A stretch of 64,000 nucleotides of DNA from Ariolimax columbianus (Eukaryota; Mollusca; Gastropoda; Stylommatophora; Arionidae): contig JAVGWX010000004.1 in NCBI GenBank assembly GCA_036924085.1, positions 77,425,090 to 77,489,089 of the forward strand, given 5' to 3'. Numbering within the stretch: the first letter of the stretch is position 1; each line of letters opens with the position of its first letter. Below are positions 12,005 to 22,300 of this stretch, piece after piece. The notes beneath the pieces are model-generated. The model searched no databases. It had not been told where the DNA came from and was given only the letters and a program-made list of their open reading frames with translations. The translations under genes and the position numbers were made by a program.

Positions 12005-12139
12005 CCTCTGATTCTCTTCAGGTGCAGGTCGTCTCCTCAAACAGTTTGGGTTGAAGTTGTTCAGCCGCAGAATTTGGATACCTCTCTTGATGGATACATG
12101 ATGAACCTCATTAGATACTTTTAATGAGAAGAGGTCCTC
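12005..12139 (-). CDS. PPFIBP: liprin-beta exon: end of SAM2, NFNPNCLRRRP segment
   Basis: This exon is 135 nt, 45 codons, phase 0 in and 0 out. It encodes EDLFSLKVSNEVHHVSIKRG, then IQILRLNNFNPNCLRRRP and ends APEENQR. The vertebrate match is LLSLKVVSVLHHLSIKRAIQ and FEPNCLRRRPSDEN. The acceptor is ttccag. No GT in the right phase follows; the only phase-0 boundary I see is a GC donor, AGG|gcaaga. If a GT were used instead, the next exon would be out of frame. Confidence 0.93.
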
Positions 12140-12319
12140 CTGGAAAAACAACAATAAACAAATATCACTATTATCATCATCATGATGTAGCATGTCCTTT
12201 GCAGAACGTCACTCTCATGACAGCCTGTAAGTCTCGATCCCTTGCCAGCTCTTCTGCCTCTACCAATCCCTGAGTCTCTGTAATGCCTTGTCCATCTTCT
12301 TCTCGGTAGGTCTCTGCTT

Positions 12320-12548
12320 TATATATTTTATAGGCCAAAGTGACGTTTTATGTGGCCTAAGTATGTTAATTTCCTAGACGTAATATTTACTAGCCAGTTT
12401 TGTTCAAGACTGAACTTCTTAAGATTTCTGCGTTTTTCTTTTTTGCTATCCATAGTATTTGAGCATCCTCCTGTTAGGTCGAAGGACTCAATCTTTTTCC
12501 GTAGGGTTTGTTTGGTTGACCGTGTCTTGCATCCGTAACCTTCCACCT
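12320..12548 (-). mobile_element. LINE C-terminal relic
   Basis: The minus strand reads LVNITSRKLTYLGHIKRH preceded by a CKTRSTKQTLRKKI stretch. SRKLTYLGHI is a common motif near the end of many LINE reverse transcriptase ORFs. Related sequence recurs at 47.0-47.25 kb. Confidence 0.6.
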
Positions 12549-12549
12549 G

Positions 12550-12976
12550 GATGATAGTGGGATTCCAGAATTACAGTTATGAGGAACGACTCAGAAAAAC
12601 CGGCCTACAGTGTCTCGAAGAGAGAAGAATTCGTGGTGACAATACAGGTTTATAAGATGATCAGAGGAATCGATAAATTAGACTATAACAAGTTTTTTAA
12701 AATACAGCCACCTACAATAACACGAGGGCATAGCTACAAGCTGACTAAAGAGAGGTCCAGGTTAGATATTAGGAAATATGTTTTTAGTCAGTGAGTGGTG
12801 TCTGCTTGGAATGCATTGCCAGGGGAGGTAGTGGAGGCAGGGACAGTTAATGCATTTAAGAATAAACTGGATGCACATAGCTTTTAGAGCAAGGTGATGT
12901 AAATGTAACTGGTTGTATACAGACTCTGCAGGGTCTTCTAAACCAGCATAAAGACGTTAAGTTAAGTTAAGTTAAG
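12550..12976 (+). mobile_element. CR1-like LINE, 3' end
   Basis: It encodes, with frame breaks, the ORF2 end (YEERL-, QVYKMIRGIDKLDYNKFFKI, ERSRLDIRKY, NAFKNKLDAHSF) also seen at 34.6-34.9 kb. The stop is followed by the conserved hairpin tail and a (ttaag)n microsatellite, the usual CR1-style 3' end. Confidence 0.9.
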
Positions 12977-14022
12977 ATGCAAATCCTCATTATCTTTGTA
13001 AATTTGTTAATGTTCTGCCATACATTTCTCATTCCAGTCAAATCTGTGACCTGGCGGCATCCATACGGAACTAAAACACCAGAACAATGTAGACCCGCAG
13101 AGGGTAGGATGCCAACTTTGCCGCTCTTTCAATCATATTAAAATCGCGAGCACCATTCAATCTAATGGGTTTCATTTTTTAAAAACTCCCCGGTTAATGA
13201 CATCCTTGAGCATGAAAGCCACTCTGAAGTTCAGGGATGTCCCAGGAGATCTCGCTTGTAGCTACAAGTAAACAGTCTTGCACATGTGAATCAATTGTGA
13301 TCGTGCTTTGTTCTTGGGGTATTTCATAAGTGAGAAAGCTTTTTCGCACAGGTAGGTCATCCTGAACATAGCCAGACATTTGAGAGAAACACTTCGCAGT
13401 TTTTTGAACATTTTTGTATCTTTTACCCTCCAAAAGGTTATGTATTTCTCCTTCGAAAACATATTTCAGTTCTAAGGAAGACTGGTGAACTATCAATTAG
13501 AGCACCCATGATACAACACAACGACGACCTTGGCCAGCAATGGGAAAACCCTGAAACAAGTCAGCAGTGCGAAATATTTCAGAACATAAGAACGGTAAAT
13601 ACGTTTACTGGCAGCAAACATGCAATTTAACAACTTTCAGGTCGCCTAAAATTTAACGGATGTCTAGCAAAATTATTTGTTTGGGATTGTAAAACAAAGT
13701 TTGAATTGAAAAATGGGTTTCATGAACATTGGTACTCGCCAGCACTTTTTTTTACTTGCATGAAGCGAGCACCAAATGTCGTTTAAAGAGCACAGTGATG
13801 CTCGCAAGCCCCAGGATGAGAACCCCCTTTCATAAGACAATAGATACACACACTACACACCCTCCAGCTTACAACTGAGGAAGACGTGTGCTGTTATCTT
13901 GGAGGCGCCAATGAGCTGCCAAGAACCACCCTCTAACAGACAAAGGGATTATATCATCACTCTAGTGGGGGAAGTAATTACACATGAATTCCATATTTAC
14001 AACTAAGAACCTATGAACTGAC

Positions 14023-14111
14023 CAGTGTGAGGTAGTTGAGCATCCTACCGTCCACTCTGGCATCGTAGAATGTGTCCTTGTACTGTGGAAGCCCTATATC
14101 ATCAAGCCATC
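14023..14111 (-). CDS. PPFIBP: liprin-beta exon: second SAM domain core
   Basis: This exon is 89 nt, phase 1 in and 0 out, with acceptor cttccag and donor CTG|gtcagt. It encodes RWLDDIGLPQYKDTFYDARV and DGRMLNYLTL. The vertebrate protein has RWLDDIGLPQYKTQFDEGRV and DGRMLHYMTV. This segment is diagnostic for beta rather than alpha liprins. A SINE (14.16-14.39 kb) begins only about 48 bp upstream of its acceptor, close to the expected branch point. Confidence 0.97.
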
Positions 14112-14158
14112 CTGGAAGAAGGTGGGAAACTGTCAATGTCAAGGTATGCTGTATTTAA

Positions 14159-14392
14159 ACAAAAAATGTTTTCGTTCACCTTATTTCTCTATTTTCCAAG
14201 GTGGTGTGCGTTACATTATTTTGCGCCTGTCGGCCCAATGCATCCAATTCGGCATACATTTTATGTAAGGGTCTGCTTCCTCCTGCATTTTCTAAGGGTT
14301 TGCTTCCCTGGGGTAACGGCCAGTGCCGTGTTGGGGATCGAACCCAGCACCTTGTCAAACGTGTCCCTTAACCATTAGCCCGCACCGTCCCC
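14159..14392 (-). mobile_element. tRNA-derived SINE, family A
   Basis: It is oriented with the host gene. The minus strand shows gggctaatggttaagggaca (A-box region) and gggttcgatccc (B box), then the family body and an A-rich end. It lies about 48 bp upstream of the SAM2 exon acceptor. Confidence 0.9.
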
Positions 14393-14438
14393 GGATGTTG
14401 TTTATAGAAAATGATAGCAGTTCAAACTTGAAAACTGT

Positions 14439-15123
14439 TTAACCCTTAAGATCCTATATCGCTGGTAATTACTGATGCCCTCAAATCCTATACAGCTGAA
14501 AGCAGCTTGTTCTCGTTACGTTAGTTTCTCGGTTACTTGTGCCTATCATTGCCTTCTGGTTTGAATTTGTATGCAAGAAAAAAGTATTGTTAAAGCATCA
14601 AAAACAGCTTTGAAGTTAAAACCAGTGCATTTTCATCAAAAAATGAGCGATTTATCTGATAGTGAACAAGCAGGGCATTCAAGACGGAATCTGTTTGATC
14701 TATTTGACAAGCTAGACTTTGATTATGATGATAATCAGTCAGATATTGAGACATAGACTGATAACAATGAGCCAGATCTATACCACAGCAATGGTATCGT
14801 TGATGGTCGGTTAGTTGATGATCATAGACCTAGTGATACTATTGTGAACGACACAGGGAATGTACGTTCAGTGTGCACTGTTCACGACGGGTGGACTTTT
14901 ATTGTAGCAGGTGCACACGTACAGAAATTTGTACTTTTTGCACACTAGCATGGCATTTTAGACACTCCTCCATTCCTATATAACATACCAAAAATGCATT
15001 GCAATAGCATAACAAATAAAAAAGTTACAGATAAAATAAGTCAGGCACCAATTTCTCATTGGTTATACAATTCAGGATTCTATAGATCATAATGAAAAAT
15101 GCCTATAGGATCATAAGCGTTAA
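14439..15123. mobile_element. TTAA-flanked element P5 (piggyBac-type)
   Basis: The left end TTAACCCTTAAGATCCTATA and right end (TATAGGATCATAAGCGTTAA) match as inverted repeats at 17 of 20 positions, with TTAA at both borders; length is 685 bp. It keeps a 61-codon frame at 14,571 with an acidic stretch (FDKLDFDYDDNQSDIET) typical of the N-terminus of such transposases, closed by a stop. The catalytic part is missing. Confidence 0.75.
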
Positions 15124-16650
15124 CCTACACCATGGGAAGTCTCAAGCATGATGATTTGAACACATTGCACACCTTTACCTGAGCTTATTTTTTCCCTCTT
15201 TTATTAAACCCTGACCACTCCCCATCTTTATCATATCTCTCCTTTTACCACCAAACCTCAGTTTCTATTGTTTATTTTCATTGTTTCCTCATTCTTCTCA
15301 TTTTTCTATTTCTCCTTAATTTCCCAGCATAAATTCACCATTACTGTTTAATTCCTATGCCTTTATATACCTCACTACAATTTCCACTAGTGGCTAGAAA
15401 ATTCAGTAATTTCTAATATACAATTTCTGTATACGGTAGATTAGTTGGATATTTTAATTTGTGTTGTTCTTAGTCACAGATGATTGAACCAGAAACAAAG
15501 GAACCAGACATAATAACAGAACCAGACACATACAAGAACTAGACATAAAAAAGGAAACAGACAAAACACAGAAACAAGATATAAAGGAACATTAAAGGTA
15601 TAAAATATACCACACACATACATTAACCAGACATGACAGGAACCAATCACAGCACAGAAACAAGACATAACAAAAGAACCAGTCTTCTCTTTTTTTCTTC
15701 AATTATCCTGTTATGCCTTTCAACGTCAGTTAATGAGGAGATCTCATGCCTTTCAGTGTCAGATAATGAGGAGATATCTAGAACGAGCCCGACTGATGTG
15801 CTTCATGCACAGTGGCATTCACTGCCTCAGATATTTCTGTATGCCATCTTTTTGAGTGGTCTGCCTTTGGCCTTGAATCCACTGTATCTTAATAGCATTG
15901 CTATATAGTATATATATCAGTGTGTCTCTATCTAGGTTGAAAGACCAACAGTGGTTTGTTTAAAAAACAAGTGTGTAAAACTTAGGTGTAGGCAAAACAC
16001 CCGGGATCATATCTCTAAAGCACGAATTCGAGAAGATTGTTATTCCACAGCAAAACCTGAATGAATGAAGCTGCCGGAACGTCAGAAGTTAGACATGTTA
16101 CAAGAGACCAGGAGCAAGAACCAAGAACATAGATGGCAATTAGATTATGTTGTTAGGCAGAGAAATAGATTAGAATTGATAAAGAGATATGACCTTGGAT
16201 ATAGATTGCAAACGAGGTGACATCATGCTAAATGCAAACAACCTCTGTGAAGTGCAACTTTGATTATAATAGCCTAGTATTGTATTGGTGAAATATCAAA
16301 TTATGCAATAACATTCATTCACTGTTTTTATTTTCTAAAGAAATAAGTTTCCCTGTTAAATTTATGCATTAACTGACCAAGTCCTCACTATTTCCTGTGA
16401 TAATGCATTCCAAGCATTCACCACTCTCTGACTAAAATATATTTCCCAATATCTAATTTGGACCTTTCTTTAATTAATATGCAGCTGTGCTCTCTTGTTC
16501 TTGTAGGCAGTTGTACTATGAAAAACTTGTTACAGTCTTGTTATAGTGAAGTGATTGTGGCTCTCCACAATTGCTGCAGAAATCACCACTGCAGGAGTTG
16601 ATACAAGCTCCCTGTAAGTGGGGAGGAGAAGGATCATGAGAGGCAAGCAT
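15124..16650. other. intron sequence with a short dispersed block
   Basis: No exon is seen. Positions 15,680-15,900 share gcctttcaacgtcagtta, gagatatctagaacgagccc and cactgcctcagat with 6,300-6,430 and, more weakly, 62,500-62,560. This is a further dispersed family of unknown type. The stretch 15,475-15,670 is rich in imperfect gaaccagacata repeats. Confidence 0.5.
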
Positions 16651-16672
16651 TGATAAATTCAAAGAAACTTAC

Positions 16673-16784
16673 GAGCCACAAAATTATGGTCCAGCTCCAC
16701 AAGTCTGTCGATGCTCTCAGATGCCATGGCCTGCATGGCAAGCTGCAGTTTTTTGCGGTGGAGGTTGTTCTTCATGCTAAGCTC
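16673..16784 (-). CDS. PPFIBP: liprin-beta exon: end of SAM1 and start of SAM2
   Basis: This exon is 112 nt, phase 0 in and 1 out, with acceptor gtgcag and donor GCTC|gtaagt. It encodes ELSMKNNLHRKKLQLAMQAM, the last helix of SAM1 (family ELGIKHSLHRKKLQLALQAL). A spacer follows, ending LDHNFVA, the entry to SAM2. The spliced codon C|GA restores the Arg of ARWLDDIGL. Confidence 0.95.
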
Positions 16785-17086
16785 CTGCACACATCCACAG
16801 TGAGAAAACAACAACACTATCAGTTAACAGAAGCTTCAACCACAATTTATGAAACCTAAAATATAAAACAGAAAATACATGCATCTGTTTGTCCATCTTG
16901 CAAAAACTCTTGAATGGTGAACTCTAGCAATGTCAAATTTGCACAGCTCATTCTGTCTGGAATTTCTAGGTCAACACAATTTTAAGCTTGCTGCCTCATT
17001 TCCTTCTTAAGTTAATTAACATTAACAAAGTTAAACTATTTACAGTGAAAGTATTTTTTGGGGTATACCGCACAATGCCCCTATTT

Positions 17087-17806
17087 TTAACCTTTACCAT
17101 ATAATAAAAGTACGGAAGTCTCCCCCCCGCATCTCAATCATTTTTCAGCACGTCACATTTTTCTAGGTTGTTCACTTTGACAGTATGTATCTTTTTTTGT
17201 ATGTCGTTGAAATATGATTTATTTGTGTGTGAAGACATAAATGAATTAAGAACATGTTGGTATTATTTTTGTTGTGTGGGTGTTAGTTCTTGAAATACAA
17301 GAAGATGAAGGTGAAAATGAAAAGCGGCAACAACATTTAGATTTACCAATTTCACGGGGAATTGGGACCTTCGGAATTGGAAAATCGTCATAAAACATCT
17401 ATAGTATTTCTTACAAAATCGTCATATCGGTTATTTTTCCTTACAAGCGTATTTAATACTGCTAAATAAACAAATTAAAAAGATCTATCTCAGAAAAATA
17501 TGTTGCAACAACTTACCTTCATCACCCGCAATAAATGATAAATGGAATAATCCTCCAGTTGTCCAGAAAAAGAAGATACATCATTTCAAAATTCTTTCAA
17601 ACTAAACCGGCCATCTTGCCTGTTTACATCTACAATGACGGCATTGCCTATTTTTAGATTGAATTTCCCGGGTGTTTCAACCGGTTAAATGCAGGACAAT
17701 GCTCTAGAATTATTTTCTTATCGTCCGGCATATTTGCCTGCTGTTAGTGGCAGAGTGACCATTTTTGGGGGGTGTAATATATCACAGTGCGTATGCTAAA
17801 GGTTAA
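17087..17806. mobile_element. TTAA-flanked element P2 (piggyBac-type)
   Basis: The left end TTAACCTTTACCATA and the right end, read inverted, TTAACCTTTAGCATA differ at one position. Length is 720 bp. The interior has a short acidic stretch (gaagatgaaggtgaaaatga) but no transposase domain. Confidence 0.72.
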
Positions 17807-18325
17807 GGTCCAGATACTCAAAGTCCCAGGCCCAGTTCATGTTTGGAACTGATCAGTGTAAGGGGAAGTCAGTTCATTGACCTTGGACCATGTTGACAAA
17901 TAATATTTCAGAAGAATAAACATTGACCCGACCGTGTGTTGTGAGTTAATTTCGTTATCTCCACTTGAGTGCAGTGTTGTTCTGATCCGTGTTTTCTGAG
18001 TTCAGTAAATATTTTGCATAGAATGATTATTGCAATGCCTTCGACTCAAATGCTAATCACATAATAAACTCTCTCAAACACATGTAGCAGAAATGCTATT
18101 TCATATAGCCAATGACTATGCCAGGATAATTAAAGGAAAAAACAACACAAAATGAATGAACTAATTCAAATGGAAAACCACAACACCGTGGGCACAAGTG
18201 TAAGTCATCGACTAGTGTAAATTCCAGTAAAATTAATGGCCTGGTGGAATTCATAACTGACTAAAACGCAAGAGTAAAGTTAAACTGGAGCCCGTTGGGT
18301 GTCATCTTTGTCTTCTTACACTCTA

Positions 18326-19004
18326 TTAACCCTTTGAACCCGTGACACTGATATATCAGGGTGTGTTTGTAAATACCCCATTCCCCAAACCCCCCGTTTG
18401 TCGGTGTGACAGGTGGACCATTTTTTAAGGCGTAATTTTGAATGTACTGCTTGGATGTAGGCCATATTATAGTGACATCTACACAGTACACACATTTATA
18501 GAAATAAATGTGGTGGCGCAAATGTCGATGCATGCTTTCAAGAAGAATTTTGTGATGAAAAATGGTTTTGAAAATTCAGAAAATGGCCATCCTAAAAGGT
18601 GAACAACAGAAAAGTCGTTGAAAGTAATTTTAAGTATTTTGATGCTGATAAATTGGATTCAGATGGTGCTTATTCTGAAAAGGATCAGTTGTTATTTGAA
18701 CAAACACATGTGTGTGATTTGATTAGGATCAAGGTAGATCTGTTCCTCAGATGATCAGACTTTGGTCCTGGAGGGTATCCCACATAATATATCAAGTAAA
18801 TTTGATGAATATATTCCACACTCTACTGAAGTAGGAACATTGGAGATTAGCAGGTCAGTCAATTTTAGATAGAATAACTCAATTAGAGCACACAATTTTG
18901 TCATAGTAAATAGCTTTACTCAAATGTCTAAATAGTCTGTATTTTCTCAAGAGCACAGGGGAATGGGATTTTATGGACTGGGTGGACAGGGTTCAAGGGG
19001 TTAA
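18326..19004. mobile_element. TTAA-flanked element P3 (piggyBac-type)
   Basis: The left end TTAACCCTTTGAACCC and inverted right end TTAACCCCTTGAACCC match at 15 of 16. Length is 679 bp. It is homologous along its length to P4 at 32.48 kb. Its right border falls inside the tandem copies of the SAM1 exon donor. Confidence 0.82.
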
Positions 19005-19015
19005 ACAGAAGGGCC

Positions 19016-19930
19016 CCTACCTTTTCCAGTGCATATCTTCTTCTTCTTCTTCTTCGTACTCTGTCAGACGCCAACTTGAATTTGTTCGAAGAAAGCAGCA
19101 GTCATCCTGAGGCTGTCGACATTGGCATAGAGCTTGTCTAGTGTTGGCACTGGTGATGGCCACATGTGTTTTCACTGGTCCTCATTTATCAGGCAATTTT
19201 GCAGCAGATGTTCAGCCGTCATTTCCCCTGTACCATAGATGCATTCGTCAGTAGCACCTATCTTCAGTTTATTGAACACAGATGGTACCTCAGTCTGTTG
19301 TGATCTGTGCAGAGTCTGAAGACCAGGCCTGCTCTCTTCTGTTCAACTGGTAATAAGCATTATCTTTCGTGTTGCCAGTATGCTCTGTTTCACATTTGGC
19401 CATGTATCTGGCCCTAATAAACCTGTTGGACTCGTAGGTCACACTAGAATCTGGTTGTGGTAACCTTGCACCTTCTTTTGCTAGTCTGTCTGCCTCCTCA
19501 TTGCCTTGAATGTTACAGTGGGATGGAACCCACTGTACCACTACTCTTTTGGGTGTGGACTGCTGGCATAGTCGACAGAGTACTGCTCTTAAGTCATTCA
19601 GTTCTGTATTTTTCTGGCTTTTTAGTGCTGTAACCACGGACAGTGCATCTGTAATCAGAACTATCTGGCTTTCATTGCTTTCGCCTGTCAGCATTGCTTC
19701 TACTGAGCCTTCAATGCCTATGCATCCGCTCTGAAATTGTTCCAGTCCATATAGAAAACAGAATAGAGTCGCTACCTTTTCCAATCCAAATAGAAAACCT
19801 TCCCTATCTTTTCCAGTCCACATAGAAAACACAAGAGTCCTTATCTTTTCCAGTCCAAATTGAAAACAGGTTCTACCCTTTCTAGTCCAAATAGAAAACA
19901 GAAAAGTGTCCCTACCTTTTCCAGGTCATG
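19016..19930. repeat. 32-39 bp tandem repeat seeded at the SAM1 exon donor, split by a LINE
   Basis: On the minus strand the sequence CTGGAAAAGgtaggg, which is the exon end and donor, plus about 25 intron bases ending ttttctatttgga, is repeated about five times between 19,916 and 19,740. One more copy (ctggaaaaggtagggg) lies at about 19,018-19,030, beyond the inserted LINE. Two copies keep GT at the donor position. Confidence 0.82.
19037..19739 (-). mobile_element. 5'-truncated LINE with RNase H region and (GAA)n tail
   Basis: The minus strand encodes the second half of an RNase H domain (IVLITDALSVVTALKSQKN, QWVPSHCNIQGNEEADRLA) and the start of the following segment, with a frame break before the Cys/His motif. 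It is close to the copy at 62.8-64.0 kb. The 3' end is a (gaa)n tail. The copies TTCCAGTGCATAT (19,024) and TTCCAGTCCATAT (19,740) look like a 13-bp target duplication. It is inactive. Confidence 0.88.
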
Positions 19931-20069
19931 CTGCGTTGACCTTAGCAGCTGTTCCCCGTTCTTCACCCATCTCTTGCAGTCCACCAAGTACATGTTGAGT
20001 CCTATATCATTCATCCAGGCAGTCACTCGGTCTGTGTCCCACCTTGCAAATGGCACATCAGCATTCATG
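19916..20069 (-). CDS. PPFIBP: liprin-beta exon: first SAM domain, N-terminal part
   Basis: This exon is 154 nt, phase 2 in and 0 out, with acceptor ctacag and donor AAAAG|gtaggg. It encodes PFARWDTDRVTAWMNDIGL, then LVDCKRWVKNGEQLL and STQHDLEK. These are helices 1-4 of the first SAM domain, matching PFAKWTKEQVCNWL and ASQQDLEK of vertebrate liprin-beta. SAM domains here bind liprin-alpha and other partners. Imperfect copies of its last nine bases and donor run on for about 180 bp into the intron. Confidence 0.96.
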
Positions 20070-20324
20070 CTGTAGAAACACGGACAATGCATTCAGTCTG
20101 TTACAAGGTGAAAAAACAATCTCTTACACATTACAATAAATGGAACCCACCGAACAATGAAGAGTGGGTAGATATAGCAGAGCCTAAAGATAAAAAGAGA
20201 AGCATTATAGAAGACAACAAAATATATCACAAACAGAACAGAAATGCTGTAGGTAGAGGCAAAAAGGAAAGGACACTTTACCGAGAACAGAGACAAACAG
20301 AGTGAAAGATAATCTTTTTAACGG

Positions 20325-21385
20325 ATGGAGTATTTCACAGAGGACAGAGAATGTCTTTAACAAGGATGAAATACTTCATGTCTTTAACCAAGATGGAATA
20401 CTTCACCAAGGACAGAGACAATGTCTTTAACCAAGATGGAATACGAGACAATGTCTTTAACCAAGATGGAATACTTCACCAAGGACAGAGATAATGTCTT
20501 TAACCAAGATGAAATAATTCACCAAGGACAGAGATAATGTCTCTAACCAAGATGGAATACTTCCCCAAGGACAGAGACAATGTCTTTAACCAAGATGAAA
20601 TACTTCACCAAGGACAGAGATAATGTCTCTAACCAAGATGGAATACTTCCCCAAGGACAGAGACAATGTCTTTAACCAAGATGAAATACTTCACCAAGGA
20701 CAGAGACAATGTCTTTAACCAAGATGGAATACTTCACCAAGGACAGAGACAATGTCTTTAACCAAGATGGAATACGAGACAATGTCTTTAACCAAGATGG
20801 AATACTTCACCAAGGACAGAGATAATGTCTTTAACCAAGATGAAATACTTCACCAAGGACAGAGATAATGTCTCTAACCAAGATGGAATACTTCACCAAG
20901 GACAGAGACAATGTCTTTAACCAAGATGAAATACTTCACCAAGGACAGAGATAATGTCTCTAACCAAGATGGAATACTTCACCTAGGACAGAGACAATGT
21001 CTTTAACCAAGATGGAATACGAGACCATGTCTTTAACCAAGATAGAATACTTCACCAAGGACAGAGACAATGTCTTTAAATAAGATGGAATACGAGACAA
21101 TGTCTTTAACCAAGATGAAATACTTCACCAAGGACAGAGACAATGTCTTTAACCAAGATGGAATACGAGATAATGTCTTTAACCAAGATGGAATACTTCA
21201 CCAAGGACAGAGATAATGTCTTTAACCAAGATGAAATACTTCACCAAGGACAGAGATACTGTTTCTAACCAAGATGGAAAACTTCACCAAGGACAGAGAT
21301 AATGTCTCTAACCAAGATGGAAAACTTCACCAAGGACAGAGATGATGTCTTTAACCAAGATGGAATACTTCACCAAGGACAGATA
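20325..21385. repeat. 43-bp minisatellite with shortened units
   Basis: About 24 copies of a unit with aatgtctttaaccaagatgg and aatacttcaccaaggacaga occur. A shortened form (gatggaatacgagacaatg) lacking about 17 bp recurs at 20,440, 20,770, 21,010, 21,090 and 21,160, roughly every 4-8 units. It fills the intron between the basic-linker and SAM1 exons. Confidence 0.95.
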
Positions 21386-21536
21386 TAGACACAGAGGAAG
21401 AGACAATATCTGTATCAAGAATAAAATACTAAAATACTTAACGAAAGGAAGAGACAAACAATATCTGTATCAAGGACAGAATACTTTATCCCAAAAGAAT
21501 TTCCCAATGACTGAACATCAAGAGAGGTCTACTCAC

Positions 21537-21771
21537 ATTCGTCCTTTCATATCTCTGTTCCATGCTAGTCGCGCTGATGCTGTGGCCCTCACTCCACCCC
21601 TCCTGAACTCCCCGTCCCCTCCTCTCTCTCGACTGCCATCAAAATCCTGCGAACTGCTACGTTTGAGGCGACCAAACAATCTGCGGAGGCCATGTTTCTT
21701 CTTGTACTCCCCAGAACTGTGTCCATAATGCTGTACCCTCTCCTCATTATCTGTCACCACCTCTGTGTCAG
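21537..21771 (-). CDS. PPFIBP: liprin-beta exon: basic LFGRLKRSSSQDF and FRRGGVRATA segment
   Basis: This exon is 235 nt, phase 1 in and 2 out, with acceptor tccacag and donor GAAT|gtgagt. It encodes ADTEVVTDNEERVQ, then KKHGLRRLFGRLKRSSSQDF, then EFRRGGVRATASARLAW. Vertebrate liprin-beta has IMKLFGKLRRSQSTTF and EFKRGGTRATAGPRLGW in the same order. It is the conserved basic stretch just before the first SAM domain. A 14 kb intron packed with repeats separates it from the preceding exon. Confidence 0.96.
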
Positions 21772-21970
21772 CTGTGGAAACCAATCAGAAATATTCTTCC
21801 ACAATTGTATGCAATTTCACTATGGTTATCGATTAAAACAATAATAGCTGAAAATAGCAAGATCAATATGCATTTCTGCATTCCTACATTCCATATACTG
21901 ACATTTCAAATTATAAAGTCTTTTACCAATAATAATAATAAATATAATAATAATAATAAATATAATAATA

Positions 21971-22045
21971 AGTTTAACGTCTTTATACTGGTTTAAAAGA
22001 CTCTGCCGAGTCTGTATACAACCAATTTTTTTTTACATTTACTTG
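21971..22045 (-). mobile_element. CR1-like LINE 3' tail only
   Basis: This is a minus-strand copy of the LINE tail (ttgtatacagactc, ctaaaccagtataaagacgtt). It is preceded on the plus strand by an (aat)n/(aataat)n microsatellite at 21,928-21,970, which occupies the place of the LINE's terminal short repeat. Confidence 0.82.
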
Positions 22046-22079
22046 ACCTAAAAATATCTATGTCCTATGTCCATCAAAT

Positions 22080-22300
22080 CTATTTCTGAATGCATTAATT
22101 GAGACGAATCAAAATCTCCCCAAACAGGAGTCCAGACTCCTGAACACATACTTAAAGAATGCCCGGCCCACAAAGAACTAAGCTGCCAGACCTGGTCAGA
22201 TGGAGCAGAACTGAGGCAAAAACTATAGGGCCACCGCTCAAACCTGGAAAGAACTGTGGAATTCATCCTGGTGACAGGACTCAAGATTTAGCATGATCAG
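22080..22300 (+). mobile_element. LINE C-terminal relic
   Basis: The plus strand reads QTPEHILKECPAHKELSCQT and then a basic helix to FILVTGLKI before a stop. TPEHILxxCP is the last Cys/His element of RNase H-bearing LINE ORFs. Confidence 0.65.

Noticed and set aside
18261..18533. 90-codon minus-strand frame
   Set aside because: It lies mostly within TTAA element P3 and has a counterpart at 32.46-32.70 kb only because P4 is a related copy. There is no protein similarity.
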